Origin: Endothia cerciana
Lineage: Eukaryota > Ascomycota > Sordariomycetes > Diaporthales > Cryphonectriaceae
Reading direction: 5' to 3'
Assembly: GCA_026119935.1 (NCBI GenBank)
Contig: JALRMH010000104.1
Location: 828-13,946, forward strand
Length of the DNA stretch: 13,119 bases
Both the position numbers and the translations under genes were made by a program. Positions 7,354 to 13,119 of this stretch are shown one piece after another. The notes below the pieces were generated by a model. That model was not told the DNA's origin and searched no databases. It saw only the letters and a list, made by a program, of their open reading frames with translations. Within the stretch, counting starts at the first letter, position 1. Each line of letters starts with the position of its first letter.

Positions 7354-7511
7354 CCTACGATCTCGACTACAAGCTGCACTGCCGCGACAAGATGCACGAG
7401 TCTGCTAGCTACTGACCTATGTCAACGGGGAACAAGCACATCATCCCCACAAGATGCTGTCCCCTTACGGAACCACGAGGGGGGGGGTTCTACCACTGCC
7501 TCTGTCTGTGA

Positions 7512-7922
7512 GGGGGAGAGGTCGGGGAGCGGGTCGTCAGGCCACGGTATGGGGGGGACATCGAGCCTGACCTTGACGAACCGAAGACATGGGTGCGCTC
7601 CTTCGCAGACACCCAAAGCTTCGCGGGCCTCCGCGAGCACCCATACATATTCTACGACCACAGCGAAAGGTTTCGAAGAAAGCTGTTGGTTGTTGTGTGT
7701 CTAAAGGAAAAGGATGTGGGAAAGGTTTGGTCGACCGGGTGGGCTCAGAAGAGAAAGGGAAGAGATAGCAATAATGAAACCTCGAAAATAAAAATAAAAG
7801 ACCTGATGGCCCTTTCCGGCCTGCACCCCCCCCCCCCCACCCTCCCTCCGCCTTGTGCACCAAATATGTGTCCCGCATCTACATATCCTGGAGGGTACTG
7901 GGGACGACCGGCAGGAGGGTGA
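7512..7922 (+). other. Unassigned coding-like frame downstream of the FMO remnant
   Basis: An open frame with no ATG follows a TGA at 7509. 7551-7685 looks like true coding sequence, with YGGDIEPDLDEPKTWVRSF and then GLREHPYIFYDHSERFRRKL. I do not recognise a family, and it does not match the usual FMO C-terminus. After about 7690 the sequence becomes A-rich (7690-7800) and then enters a C13 run (7826-7838), so the later part of the frame is probably not coding. It could be a diverged tail of the FMO gene or a fragment of another gene. Confidence 0.3.
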
Positions 7923-8041
7923 AGGTGGACCTTGATTTCCAGCCACGCCCTCGCGTGCTCTACCACAGGATCTCTGTCCACAAGAAACACCAGGCGCGCC
8001 GACAAGGGCCGGGAGGTGGCATCCCCCAGATGGCGACATGA
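7850..8041 (+). other. Coding-like fragment, strand uncertain
   Basis: The plus strand gives CTKYVSRIYISWRVLGTTGR and VKVDLDFQPRPRVLYHRISV with many C-ending codons. The minus strand over the same bases gives RLVFLVDRDPVVEHARAWLE followed by IKVHLHPPAGRPQYPPGYVD, also of ordinary composition. Neither has a start, a partner exon or a family I recognise. The plus-strand codon pattern is somewhat more fungal-like. Confidence 0.25.
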
Positions 8042-8151
8042 TCACCGCCATGGCCCCTGGACACCGCCACGCCGTATTGGGCGAGGCCGACGGCTTCCAC
8101 ATCTGAGCCCAGGAACCGGCACATCGCCTGCGGGGCCACCGGATGGGGATG

Positions 8152-8340
8152 GGCCGGCCGCGATGGCTGAACGACGGCGGCCAGCACCCGTCTCTGCCTG
8201 CCTACCTGGCCGGGCCCGACAAGGTGCGCTCGAAACCCGGGCAGCTGGCAGCTGGCTTGACCTCGAGACCGGGAGGCCGGCCGCGATGGCTGAACGACGG
8301 CGGCCAGCACCCGTCTCTGCCTGCCTACCTGGCCGGCGGC
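8152..8340 (+). repeat. 66-bp sequence duplicated at 123-bp spacing
   Basis: GGCCGGCCGCGATGGCTGAA through CTGCCTACCTGGCCGG occurs at about 8152-8215 and again at about 8275-8336 with essentially no differences. The 57 bp between the copies are unique. No gene is supported here. Confidence 0.9.
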
Positions 8341-8466
8341 CACCTAACTTTATATCTGCAGAGCCCGCGGCTCGGCCCGGCCCGCGGGTCACCCTGCATG
8401 CCTACTGGGGTAGGGTAGGGTTCCCTGCAGCACGGTTCAGCCGCCTGCAGCATTCCGGATCCGCAG

Positions 8467-8471
8467 GGCGG

Positions 8472-8502
<31 letters not shown>

Positions 8503-8504
8503 GG
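8467..8504. repeat. (GGC)n trinucleotide array
   Basis: About 12 GGC triplets with one GGT interruption. A G-rich tail follows to about 8520. Confidence 0.9.
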
Positions 8505-8640
8505 GAAGGGTGGTGGAGGGTGACGGCCTCCCTGGCTACATGACCACCTATCAATTTATCGTGTGTGTGTGTGGGAGGACAATCTGGAGGAGTAGATAGT
8601 CTTTTCATTTTACAAGTGTGGATTCCACTGGCCCTCACGA

Positions 8641-8796
8641 GCAGTCCTCATTGCAGTCCTCATTGCAGTCCTCATTGCAGTCCTCATTGCAGTCCTCATT
8701 GCAGTCCTCATTGCAGTCCTCACTGCAGTCCTCACTGCAGTCCTCATTGCAGTCCTCATTGCAGTCCTCATTGCAGTCCTCATTGCAGTCCTCACC
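8641..8796. repeat. 12-bp minisatellite, 13 units
   Basis: Thirteen head-to-tail units of GCAGTCCTCATT. Two neighbouring junctions (about 8721-8735) carry CACT in place of CATT. It is open in several frames on both strands (Ser-Pro-His-Cys, Gln-Ser-Ser-Leu, Glu-Asp-Cys-Asn), so long frames here are repeat artefacts. Confidence 0.95.
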
Positions 8797-8893
8797 AGCC
8801 TTCATTGCAGTCTTCACACCAGCCTTCATTGCAGTCTTCATTGACCATCCTCACCAGCCTTCATTGCAGTCTTCACACCAGCCTTCATTGCTA
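8790..8893. repeat. 24-bp derivative of the 12-bp array
   Basis: Units of the form CACCAGCCTTCATTGCAGTCTT repeat at about 24-bp steps, then recur after the spacer GACCATC. They share TTCATTGCAGTC with the 12-bp array next to them, which suggests they grew from it. Confidence 0.85.
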
Positions 8894-9120
8894 GCTAGCC
8901 TTCACTGTAGGGGCCAGGGTGACGCCGCCAGCGGCACCACATATATATATAGCTCCGGTAGCCGGCCAGACATGGCTGTATCTCCTCCTGACAACAAGCA
9001 ACCCACCAGGACCGCTCACCTTATCCTCACCGTGATGCTAGCTATTAGGGCCTGGTCGGCGCTAGTCTCATCATGGCATAGCGCTGGGCAGGGGGGGGGT
9101 TGAACCCACCACTATTTAAT

Positions 9121-9179
9121 CATCCACCCATTTATTCATCCACCCATTTATTCATCCACCCATTTATTCATCCACCCAT
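9121..9179. repeat. 16-bp minisatellite, 3.6 copies
   Basis: Units of CATCCACCCATTTATT start at 9121, 9137, 9153 and 9169. The array is just upstream of the open frame at 9296 and follows an AT-rich patch (TATATATATA at 8940). A short ATCGTCGACAG duplication follows at about 9201-9227. Confidence 0.95.
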
Positions 9180-9295
9180 CTTTGTTCACCCCACCACAAT
9201 ATCGTCGACAGGTATCGTCGACAGTATCGTCACAGCACTGCACCAGCGATAGCAACACACCTGTTTCCTGACGACCCCAGCCACCCCCCAGCACA

Positions 9296-9889
9296 ATGAA
9301 CGGCCCTGCCCTAGTCCGTCCTGGCCGCGCTGGCCAACACGCGACAAACAACCGCGACCACAACCGCGACCACAACCACGACGACCACAACCGCGGCGTC
9401 GGTATCAACCGCGAGACTGCTGTCAACATCGACCTCGTACATATCACCATCTCCAGACCCCCCCCCTCGATTACCGCACGGATGAGCGAACTCGCCTCTG
9501 GCATCCTCGACCGTGTCTGGCCCCGTGCCCGGCCCCCTACCCCGCCCGACGCACAGCCGCACGTCGCCATGAGCCCCTAGGAGGCGCTCAAGGCCTGCGC
9601 TGATGCCGACGGCGAGCACAACATGCTGCACATCGCCAGCAACCCCGGTTCGAGCAACCCCGGTTCGCTCACGGTCCAGAACACCAACGGGGCCATGCAA
9701 CCCGCTGTCGAGCGCTATATCGACTCGATGGCCGCCGCCCAGGTCCGTCTGGCAGACGCCCAGGCCCGCCGGCAGCACCTCTGGTTCGGCGGTTTCATCG
9801 CCCTGCTCGCCGCAGCGACCGGTGTCCTGTGTTCGAAGGGCGCCAGGGGCGCGGTACGGGCGATCAGCCAGTACTGGACGGCCAGGTGA
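9296..9889 (+). CDS. Small single-pass membrane protein, unknown family, interrupted by one in-frame TAG
   Basis: I do not recognise the family. The ATG at 9296 has A at -3 (CACAATG), and one frame runs 94 codons to TAG 9578-9580. It continues in the same frame for 102 more codons to TGA 9887-9889. Third bases are mostly C or G on both sides of the TAG, so both halves look like one gene. The N-terminal part is polar, with a 12-bp-derived NRDHNRDHNHDDHNRG repeat. Residues about 134-160 look helical (PAVERYIDSMAAAQVRLADA). One hydrophobic segment follows at about 162-179 (LWFGGFIALLAAATGVLC), then a short basic tail ending near ISQYWTAR. A soluble domain with a C-terminal anchor is therefore likely. 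An internal start at ATG 9623 could give an 88-residue product. No convincing intron removes the TAG. Pseudogene, sequence error and stop readthrough remain possible. Confidence 0.55.
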
Positions 9890-10205
9890 CCACGCCTGCT
9901 CTAGACACTGTACGAAAAGCCTACCCAGCCTGCTGATGCCTGCCCTACCCCCCTGCTAACCCGAGGTCCAGCCCATCAACATGGCCACATGATAAGGAGT
10001 CAGGATAGGCCATGGCACAAAATCTCAGCTCATAGACAGGGAGGACAGGTGTGGTGGACCTGATAGGCTTGGGGGGGGGGGGGGGTTGCCCCGGCCAGGC
10101 AGGCTGGCCCAGATAGCTTCCTTGCCTTCTTAATACAACAACAACCCACCTGAACCAACGGACCTGTACCAACTGCAGATCTGCCTCTAGCGGTTGTGAC
10201 CTACC
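9890..10205. other. Gene-free stretch with a G15 run
   Basis: This is the region downstream of the 9296-9889 frame. It contains a G15 run at 10071-10085 and ordinary mixed sequence. I see no supported gene, RNA or splice structure. Confidence 0.6.
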
Positions 10206-10211
10206 AACACA

Positions 10212-10526
10212 ATCAATTAATCAATCAAGGCAGTCAATCAAGGCAGTCAATCAATCAATCAATCAATCAATTAATTAATCAATCAAGGCAGTCAATCAAT
10301 CAGCAGTCAATCAAGGCAGTCAATCAATCAGCAGTCAATCAAGGCAGTCAATCAATCAATCAATCAATCAATTAATTAATCAAGGCAGTCAATCATCAAC
10401 CATCAACCATCAATCATCAATCATCAATCATCAATCAATCATCAATCATCAATCATCAATCATCAATCAATCATCAATCATCAATCAATCATCAATCATC
10501 AATCATCAATCATCAATCAATCATCA
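10212..10526. repeat. TCAA tetranucleotide array with GGCAGTCAATCAA-type interruptions
   Basis: The left half mixes (TCAA)n with GGCAGTCAATCAA and GCAGTCAATCAAGG blocks that recur in the same order, and TTAATTAATC appears twice. The right half (10390-10526) is built from ATC-AATC-ATC steps, i.e. 7-bp ATCATCA and 4-bp units mixed. It is AT-rich in an otherwise GC-rich window. Confidence 0.95.
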
Positions 10527-10645
10527 AGGAGCGTAAAAACCCCATCAGTCTGACTGGCGTGCGTATGGATGCTGGCGTGATACCTGGCGGGATGTCAAGC
10601 TTCCAACAACCTCATCCCCCCCCCCAGCGGGCGGACGCCTAGCAG

Positions 10646-10757
10646 CAGGCGTCGCCTTCGTCTTCCCACCCAGCCAGTGCCTGTGACCTTTGAGGGCGCA
10701 CCAGGCGTCGCCTTCGTCTTCCCACCCAGCCAGTGCCTGTGACCTTTGAGGGCGCAC
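10646..10757. repeat. Two perfect tandem copies of a 56-bp unit
   Basis: 10646-10701 and 10702-10757 both begin CAGGCGTCGCCTTCGTCTTC and end GAGGGCGCAC. A third start (CAGG) follows at 10758 and then diverges. The length is not a multiple of three. No gene is supported in 10530-11340. Confidence 0.95.
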
Positions 10758-10958
10758 CAGGTTTGTCTTGTGTGCAATGTCAGTGGTTCGCGGGCGTGAG
10801 GGATGTCCCCAGGTCTCTCCACTGGTGGTCAGGCCTGGCGCTGGAGGTCGGGATGGGTCTCACCTCGGCCGCTGCGGGGTTGCGCAGGGGTGTGTCTGCA
10901 GGGAGCTGGCCACCGGGTACGGCTGCGCACCCTGGGGTCCTGCCGGGCCCCCGCATGA

Positions 10959-11056
10959 CGGCCTACCCTGCCTTGCCAGCAGCAGGTCCTGACCACCCCC
11001 CGCAGGTCGGCCTACCCTGCCTTGCCAGCAGCAGGTCCTGACCACCCCCCGCAGGT
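10959..11056. repeat. Two tandem copies of a 49-bp unit
   Basis: 10959-11007 and 11008-11056 both read CGGCCTACCCTGCCTTGCC through CCCCCCGCAGGT. They are identical or nearly so. The length is not a multiple of three. Confidence 0.95.
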
Positions 11057-11345
11057 ACGTGGATATCTATATTCCCCCCCCCCGTTCACGACCATGTCCC
11101 GGCACCAAGATGAGGTTGTTCTACGCGGTGGGCCCCCCCTCTGCAGCCGCCCGATGTTTCATTCCTGGGGAGGTTTCAACAGCCCACAACGGCTCCCGGC
11201 CGAGATGTGTGTGGGTGGGTGGGACTTCGCTTACACCTGCCCACGTGGGCAGACCTTGGGGGGGGGGGGGAGGGGCGTAGGTAATCCTTGTCTCCCGGCT
11301 GGTGGTCCGATCGAGGGTATCATTCGTTACCTACCCTAGAACAGG

Positions 11346-11376
11346 TGGGGTGGGGTGGGGTGGGGTGGGGTGGGGG
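11346..11376 (+). repeat. (TGGGG)6 pentanucleotide array, potential G-quadruplex
   Basis: Six TGGGG units give consecutive G4 tracts separated by single T, a very favourable G-quadruplex pattern on the plus strand. A G13 run lies about 75 bp upstream (11258-11270). Confidence 0.95.
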
Positions 11377-11399
11377 AGTTCGTCTAATGTCGTGTCCCT

Positions 11400-11897
11400 G
11401 GAAGACGCTGGTGATTCCTTTCAGATCCCCCCCCCCCCTCGCCTGCGGCAAGACAGTTCACCTGTAATACAACCCTGAGGCAGACTTGCATCCATCATCT
11501 TCCCTCTTGTTCCAGGTACCCATCCGGTGACTTATGCGCAACTGGCCCGCCCGGCCGCCTGGCCGTCCGGGGTAATCCCCCCCCCCCCCCTGGACAACTG
11601 TCTGTAGTGGCCAGGCCGGCCCCTGCTGGGGGGGGGGGGGGAAGGGGGTTATCCGCGTTCGTTGTGGTCCCAGGGCCGTAAGTAACCATGCTTGTTGTCC
11701 AGCCCCCCCCCGGGGCCAGGCCGGGCCGGCAGAGGGGATCGTACAGGTCCTGCCCAGCAGCAGCTCCTGTCCTGCACAGGGTATAGATCCGAAAGTGCGA
11801 GGGAAAAAAGAAAAGAGAGAAAAAAAGAAAAAAAGGCGCTGTAGGTAGTCTCCACGCTGTGTAGGGGAAGTGTTCCACCGTCTGAGAGCCTGGCTGA

Positions 11898-11898
<1 letters not shown>
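11400..11898. other. Gene-free stretch dominated by C and G runs
   Basis: It holds C12 (11427-11438), C14 (11577-11590), G14 (11628-11641), a C8 run near 11704 and a purine tract with A-rich runs at 11801-11835. Minus-strand frames pass through, but they are Pro/Leu-rich and owe their length to the runs. No supported gene. Confidence 0.6.
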
Positions 11899-11900
<2 letters not shown>

Positions 11901-11935
<35 letters not shown>

Positions 11936-11969
11936 CAGTAGTAGTAGCGGCAGCAGCAGCAGCAGCAGC
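11901..11969. repeat. (AGT)n followed by (AGC)n microsatellite
   Basis: About 15 AGT triplets (11901-11948, one AGC interruption) are followed, after GCGG, by six AGC triplets (to 11969). On the minus strand it reads as poly-Tyr, poly-Leu or poly-Thr/Cys, which inflates open frames there. Confidence 0.95.
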
Positions 11970-12138
11970 TGACGGTGAGTGTGCAGTCCTCTACCATCAA
12001 AGTCCGTCCACCGTGGGCTATATGCGGCCCCCCGATCTCGCACTCGATATCCCCAGGGGGGGCCCGCCGGGGACAAGACCGATACCCCGACAACCTTCAT
12101 CCAAGGCTCCAGGCCTGTCTGCAGACGGGGGATCAGAT

Positions 12139-12370
12139 CAGGGGCATAGGCGCTGGAAGGGGGGGATATAGGGGCACAGGCGGTGGAAGCAGGGCACAGG
12201 CGGTGGAAGCAGGGCACAGGCGCTGGAAGACAGGGCACAGGCGATCAGGGGCATAGGCACTGGAAGGGGGGGATATCGGGGCACAGGCGGTGGAAGCAGG
12301 GCACAGGCGCTGGAAGACAGGGCATAGGCGCTAAGGAGGCGGGGCATAGGCGCTAAGGAGGCGGGGCACA
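12139..12370. repeat. Degenerate array of about 21-bp units (GGGCACAGGCGGTGGAAGCA)
   Basis: GGGCAYAGGCGSTGGAAG-type units recur about ten times with tails of GCA, ACA or GGGGGGATAT. A block from GGGGCATAGGCGCTGG to the ATAT tail is repeated about 107 bp later. The last units change to GGCGGGGCATAGGCGCTAAGGA. The minus strand reads as a Pro/Cys/Ala-rich low-complexity peptide. No gene is called. Confidence 0.9.
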
Positions 12371-12504
12371 CAGAGGGCACGGGGAGGGCCGCAGAGTTGA
12401 TGTGGGGGGGGGGGGTCCAGGCTGGGGACGGGGCTGTGAGTTGGCGGGCCACAGATCTCAGTGCCTACCTTCACAATGTTACCACCTTCTGACCTCTTTC
12501 CGTG

Positions 12505-13086
12505 ATGGTCCTGGACTGTTCCTGCTGTGGAGGCCCCACCGACAAACAGGGCCTGGATGAGCTCTTCCCCCTCCCCCCCCCCCCCCCCCCCCCAAACAGA
12601 GATGGGCAGGAAGACCCGCGGCACCCTGCCCAGCGCAGAGCAGGCAACCCCCCCAGGCGGATCGCTGTTTCGGGACGACCCCTCCAGGCAGACATGTCGA
12701 ATTGTGGGGGGGGGGGGGACGGGAACGAGGCGAGGGGTCCTGCGGGACATGACGCCGCTGGTCGTCCCCGGCAGTTAAACCCCTCGGCATATATGGCGGG
12801 GGGTGGGGGGGGGGGGCTCGGTGTCGGTTCCGAGGAGATGTGGGCGGCCCACCTGCCAGGGAGGAGCTGTTCGTCCGGGCAGCCTGGCACGCACGTTTGC
12901 GAGGGAAAGCAGCCGCGGGAGGACGATGCAGAGGTAGGGCGGGAGGACGATGCAGAGGTAGGGCGGGAGGACGATGCACAGGTAGGGCGGGAGGACGATG
13001 CACAGGTAGGGCGGGAGGACGATGCACAGGTAGGGCGGGAGGACGATGCAGAAGCAGAGCAGGAAGACGATGCGAAAGTAGAATAA
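12505..13086 (+). CDS. Possible 193-residue protein with C-terminal acidic octapeptide repeats
   Basis: No known family. The frame opens at ATG 12505 (MVLDCSCCGGPTDKQGLDEL). It passes through a C21 run (12573-12593, poly-Pro) and two G runs (poly-Gly), and ends in six copies of the octapeptide REDDAEVG/REDDAQVG plus a degenerate seventh before TAA 13084-13086. The 24-bp repeat keeps frame exactly, and the substitutions among units (AEVG to AQVG) are single-base. Against it, the frame depends on three long homopolymers, and a slightly longer minus-strand frame (12471-13115) covers the same bases as Ser/Pro repeats. Confidence 0.25.
   Translation: MVLDCSCCGGPTDKQGLDELFPLPPPPPPPNRDGQEDPRHPAQRRAGNPPRRIAVSGRPLQADMSNCGGGGDGNEARGPAGHDAAGRPRQLNPSAYMAGGGGGGLGVGSEEMWAAHLPGRSCSSGQPGTHVCEGKQPREDDAEVGREDDAEVGREDDAQVGREDDAQVGREDDAQVGREDDAEAEQEDDAKVE
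12917..13060 (+). repeat. 24-bp minisatellite, 6 copies plus a degenerate seventh
   Basis: Units of GGGAGGACGATGCACAGGTA-GGGC start at 12917, 12941, 12965, 12989, 13013 and 13037, with a degraded copy at 13061-13083. Units 1-2 have GCAGAG, units 3-5 have GCACAG, and the last ones drift to GCAGAAGC and GCGAAAG. Confidence 0.95.
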
Positions 13087-13119
13087 GCGTATAGAGAGTG
13101 GCTGAGAACGAACAAGTAA

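Larger units (their letters stand above)
5985..7415 (+). pseudogene. Flavin-containing monooxygenase (FMO) C-terminal remnant with internal duplications
   Basis: FMOs are FAD- and NADPH-dependent oxygenases. Only the C-terminal part is visible. Family hallmarks in order: PDIVIFATGYDQTFP-like motif (four copies, best intact at 6491-6522), then RGIYRHIDDGIAYIGIVRPGF ending at 6974. After a 58-nt intron comes GAIPALAEPQAQRWIYDLVR (spliced through 7095), and after a tandem triplication YDLDYKLHCRDKM (frame-disrupted by one extra G near 7351-7353). The exon after the intron is open in one frame from 7033 to TGA 7413-7415. Upstream, each motif copy lies in a different frame; the copy at 6812 has an extra T inside the motif. 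The N-terminal FAD-binding GxGxxG region is not found in the preceding 1.5 kb. A Leu-Ala-Thr-Asp-Leu stretch just after the stop, in another frame, may be further lost C-terminus. The FMO assignment is firm; the copy is very unlikely to make a working enzyme as it stands. Confidence 0.75.

Noticed and set aside
7660..7745. Weak resemblance of HSERFRRKLLVVV and KEKDVGKVWSTGW to FMO N-terminal motifs
   Set aside because: The order is wrong, the GxGxxG glycines are missing, and part of it lies in A-rich non-coding sequence. Chance is more likely.
4041..8275. Shared 123-bp period of the array at 4041 and the duplication at 8152
   Set aside because: The sequences are unrelated, so the equal spacing is a coincidence.
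9402..9580. Intron ending at the CCCTAG before 9581 that would remove the stop
   Set aside because: No candidate donor upstream has a good consensus together with a CTNAC branch point, and the GTATCA and GTACAT donors give lengths that break the frame.
9640..9672. GGTTCG motifs resembling a tRNA T-loop
   Set aside because: They are a short direct repeat (AACCCCGGTTCG) in the coding frame. No cloverleaf stems flank them.
9311..9778. 155-residue minus-strand open frame over the membrane-protein gene
   Set aside because: It is the mirror of a C/G-rich third-position plus-strand gene. Its run of Val residues is the complement of the Asn/Asp/His repeat.
11458..12238. Long minus-strand open frames of 211 and 247 residues
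   Set aside because: Their length comes from the AGT/AGC array, C/G runs and the 21-bp repeat. The peptides are poly-Tyr, poly-Leu and Pro-rich, with no domain.

Overview
The window looks like a gene-poor, repeat-rich stretch of a filamentous ascomycete (Pezizomycotina) genome. The evidence is two recognisable fungal protein families, a fungal rhodopsin-fold (SAT4/PTH11-like) membrane protein and a flavin-containing monooxygenase (FMO). Both are cut by short introns (51-71 nt) with fungal-type splice signals: GTATGT, GTACGT or GTAAAT donors, CTAAC or CTGAC branch points, and CAG acceptors. Codons in the clearest open frames prefer C or G at the third position. I cannot name the species, and I see no bacterial, viral, rRNA or tRNA signal.

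Layout. 1-110: nearly pure C/G homopolymer. 262-1576: degraded seven-transmembrane fungal-rhodopsin gene, with three well-formed introns and several frame changes. 1577-2373: fungal-coding-like tract of unknown family, broken by stops and frame changes. 2440-5430: minisatellites and microsatellites of many unit lengths (6, 9, 17, 18, 33, 123 and 153 bp) with a few doubtful open frames. 5985-7415: remnant of the C-terminal half of an FMO whose coding sequence has been locally duplicated. The FATGYDQT motif region occurs four times, and a later exon segment of about 94 bp occurs three times in tandem. 7512-8340: unassigned coding-like pieces and a short duplication. 8467-9180: GGC, 12-bp and 16-bp arrays. 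9296-9889: the cleanest gene-like unit, a single-exon frame for a small single-pass membrane protein with one in-frame TAG. 9890-13119: more arrays (TCAA, 56 bp, 49 bp, TGGGG, AGT/AGC, about 21 bp, 24 bp) and a possible acidic-repeat protein at the right end.

Nothing here forms an obvious operon, cluster or multi-gene system. The main biological signal is how densely homopolymers and tandem repeats have grown in and next to former genes. The two recognised genes look like decaying copies, or like intact genes corrupted by homopolymer sequencing errors, which cannot be told apart from this sequence alone. No functional link between the genes can be shown.
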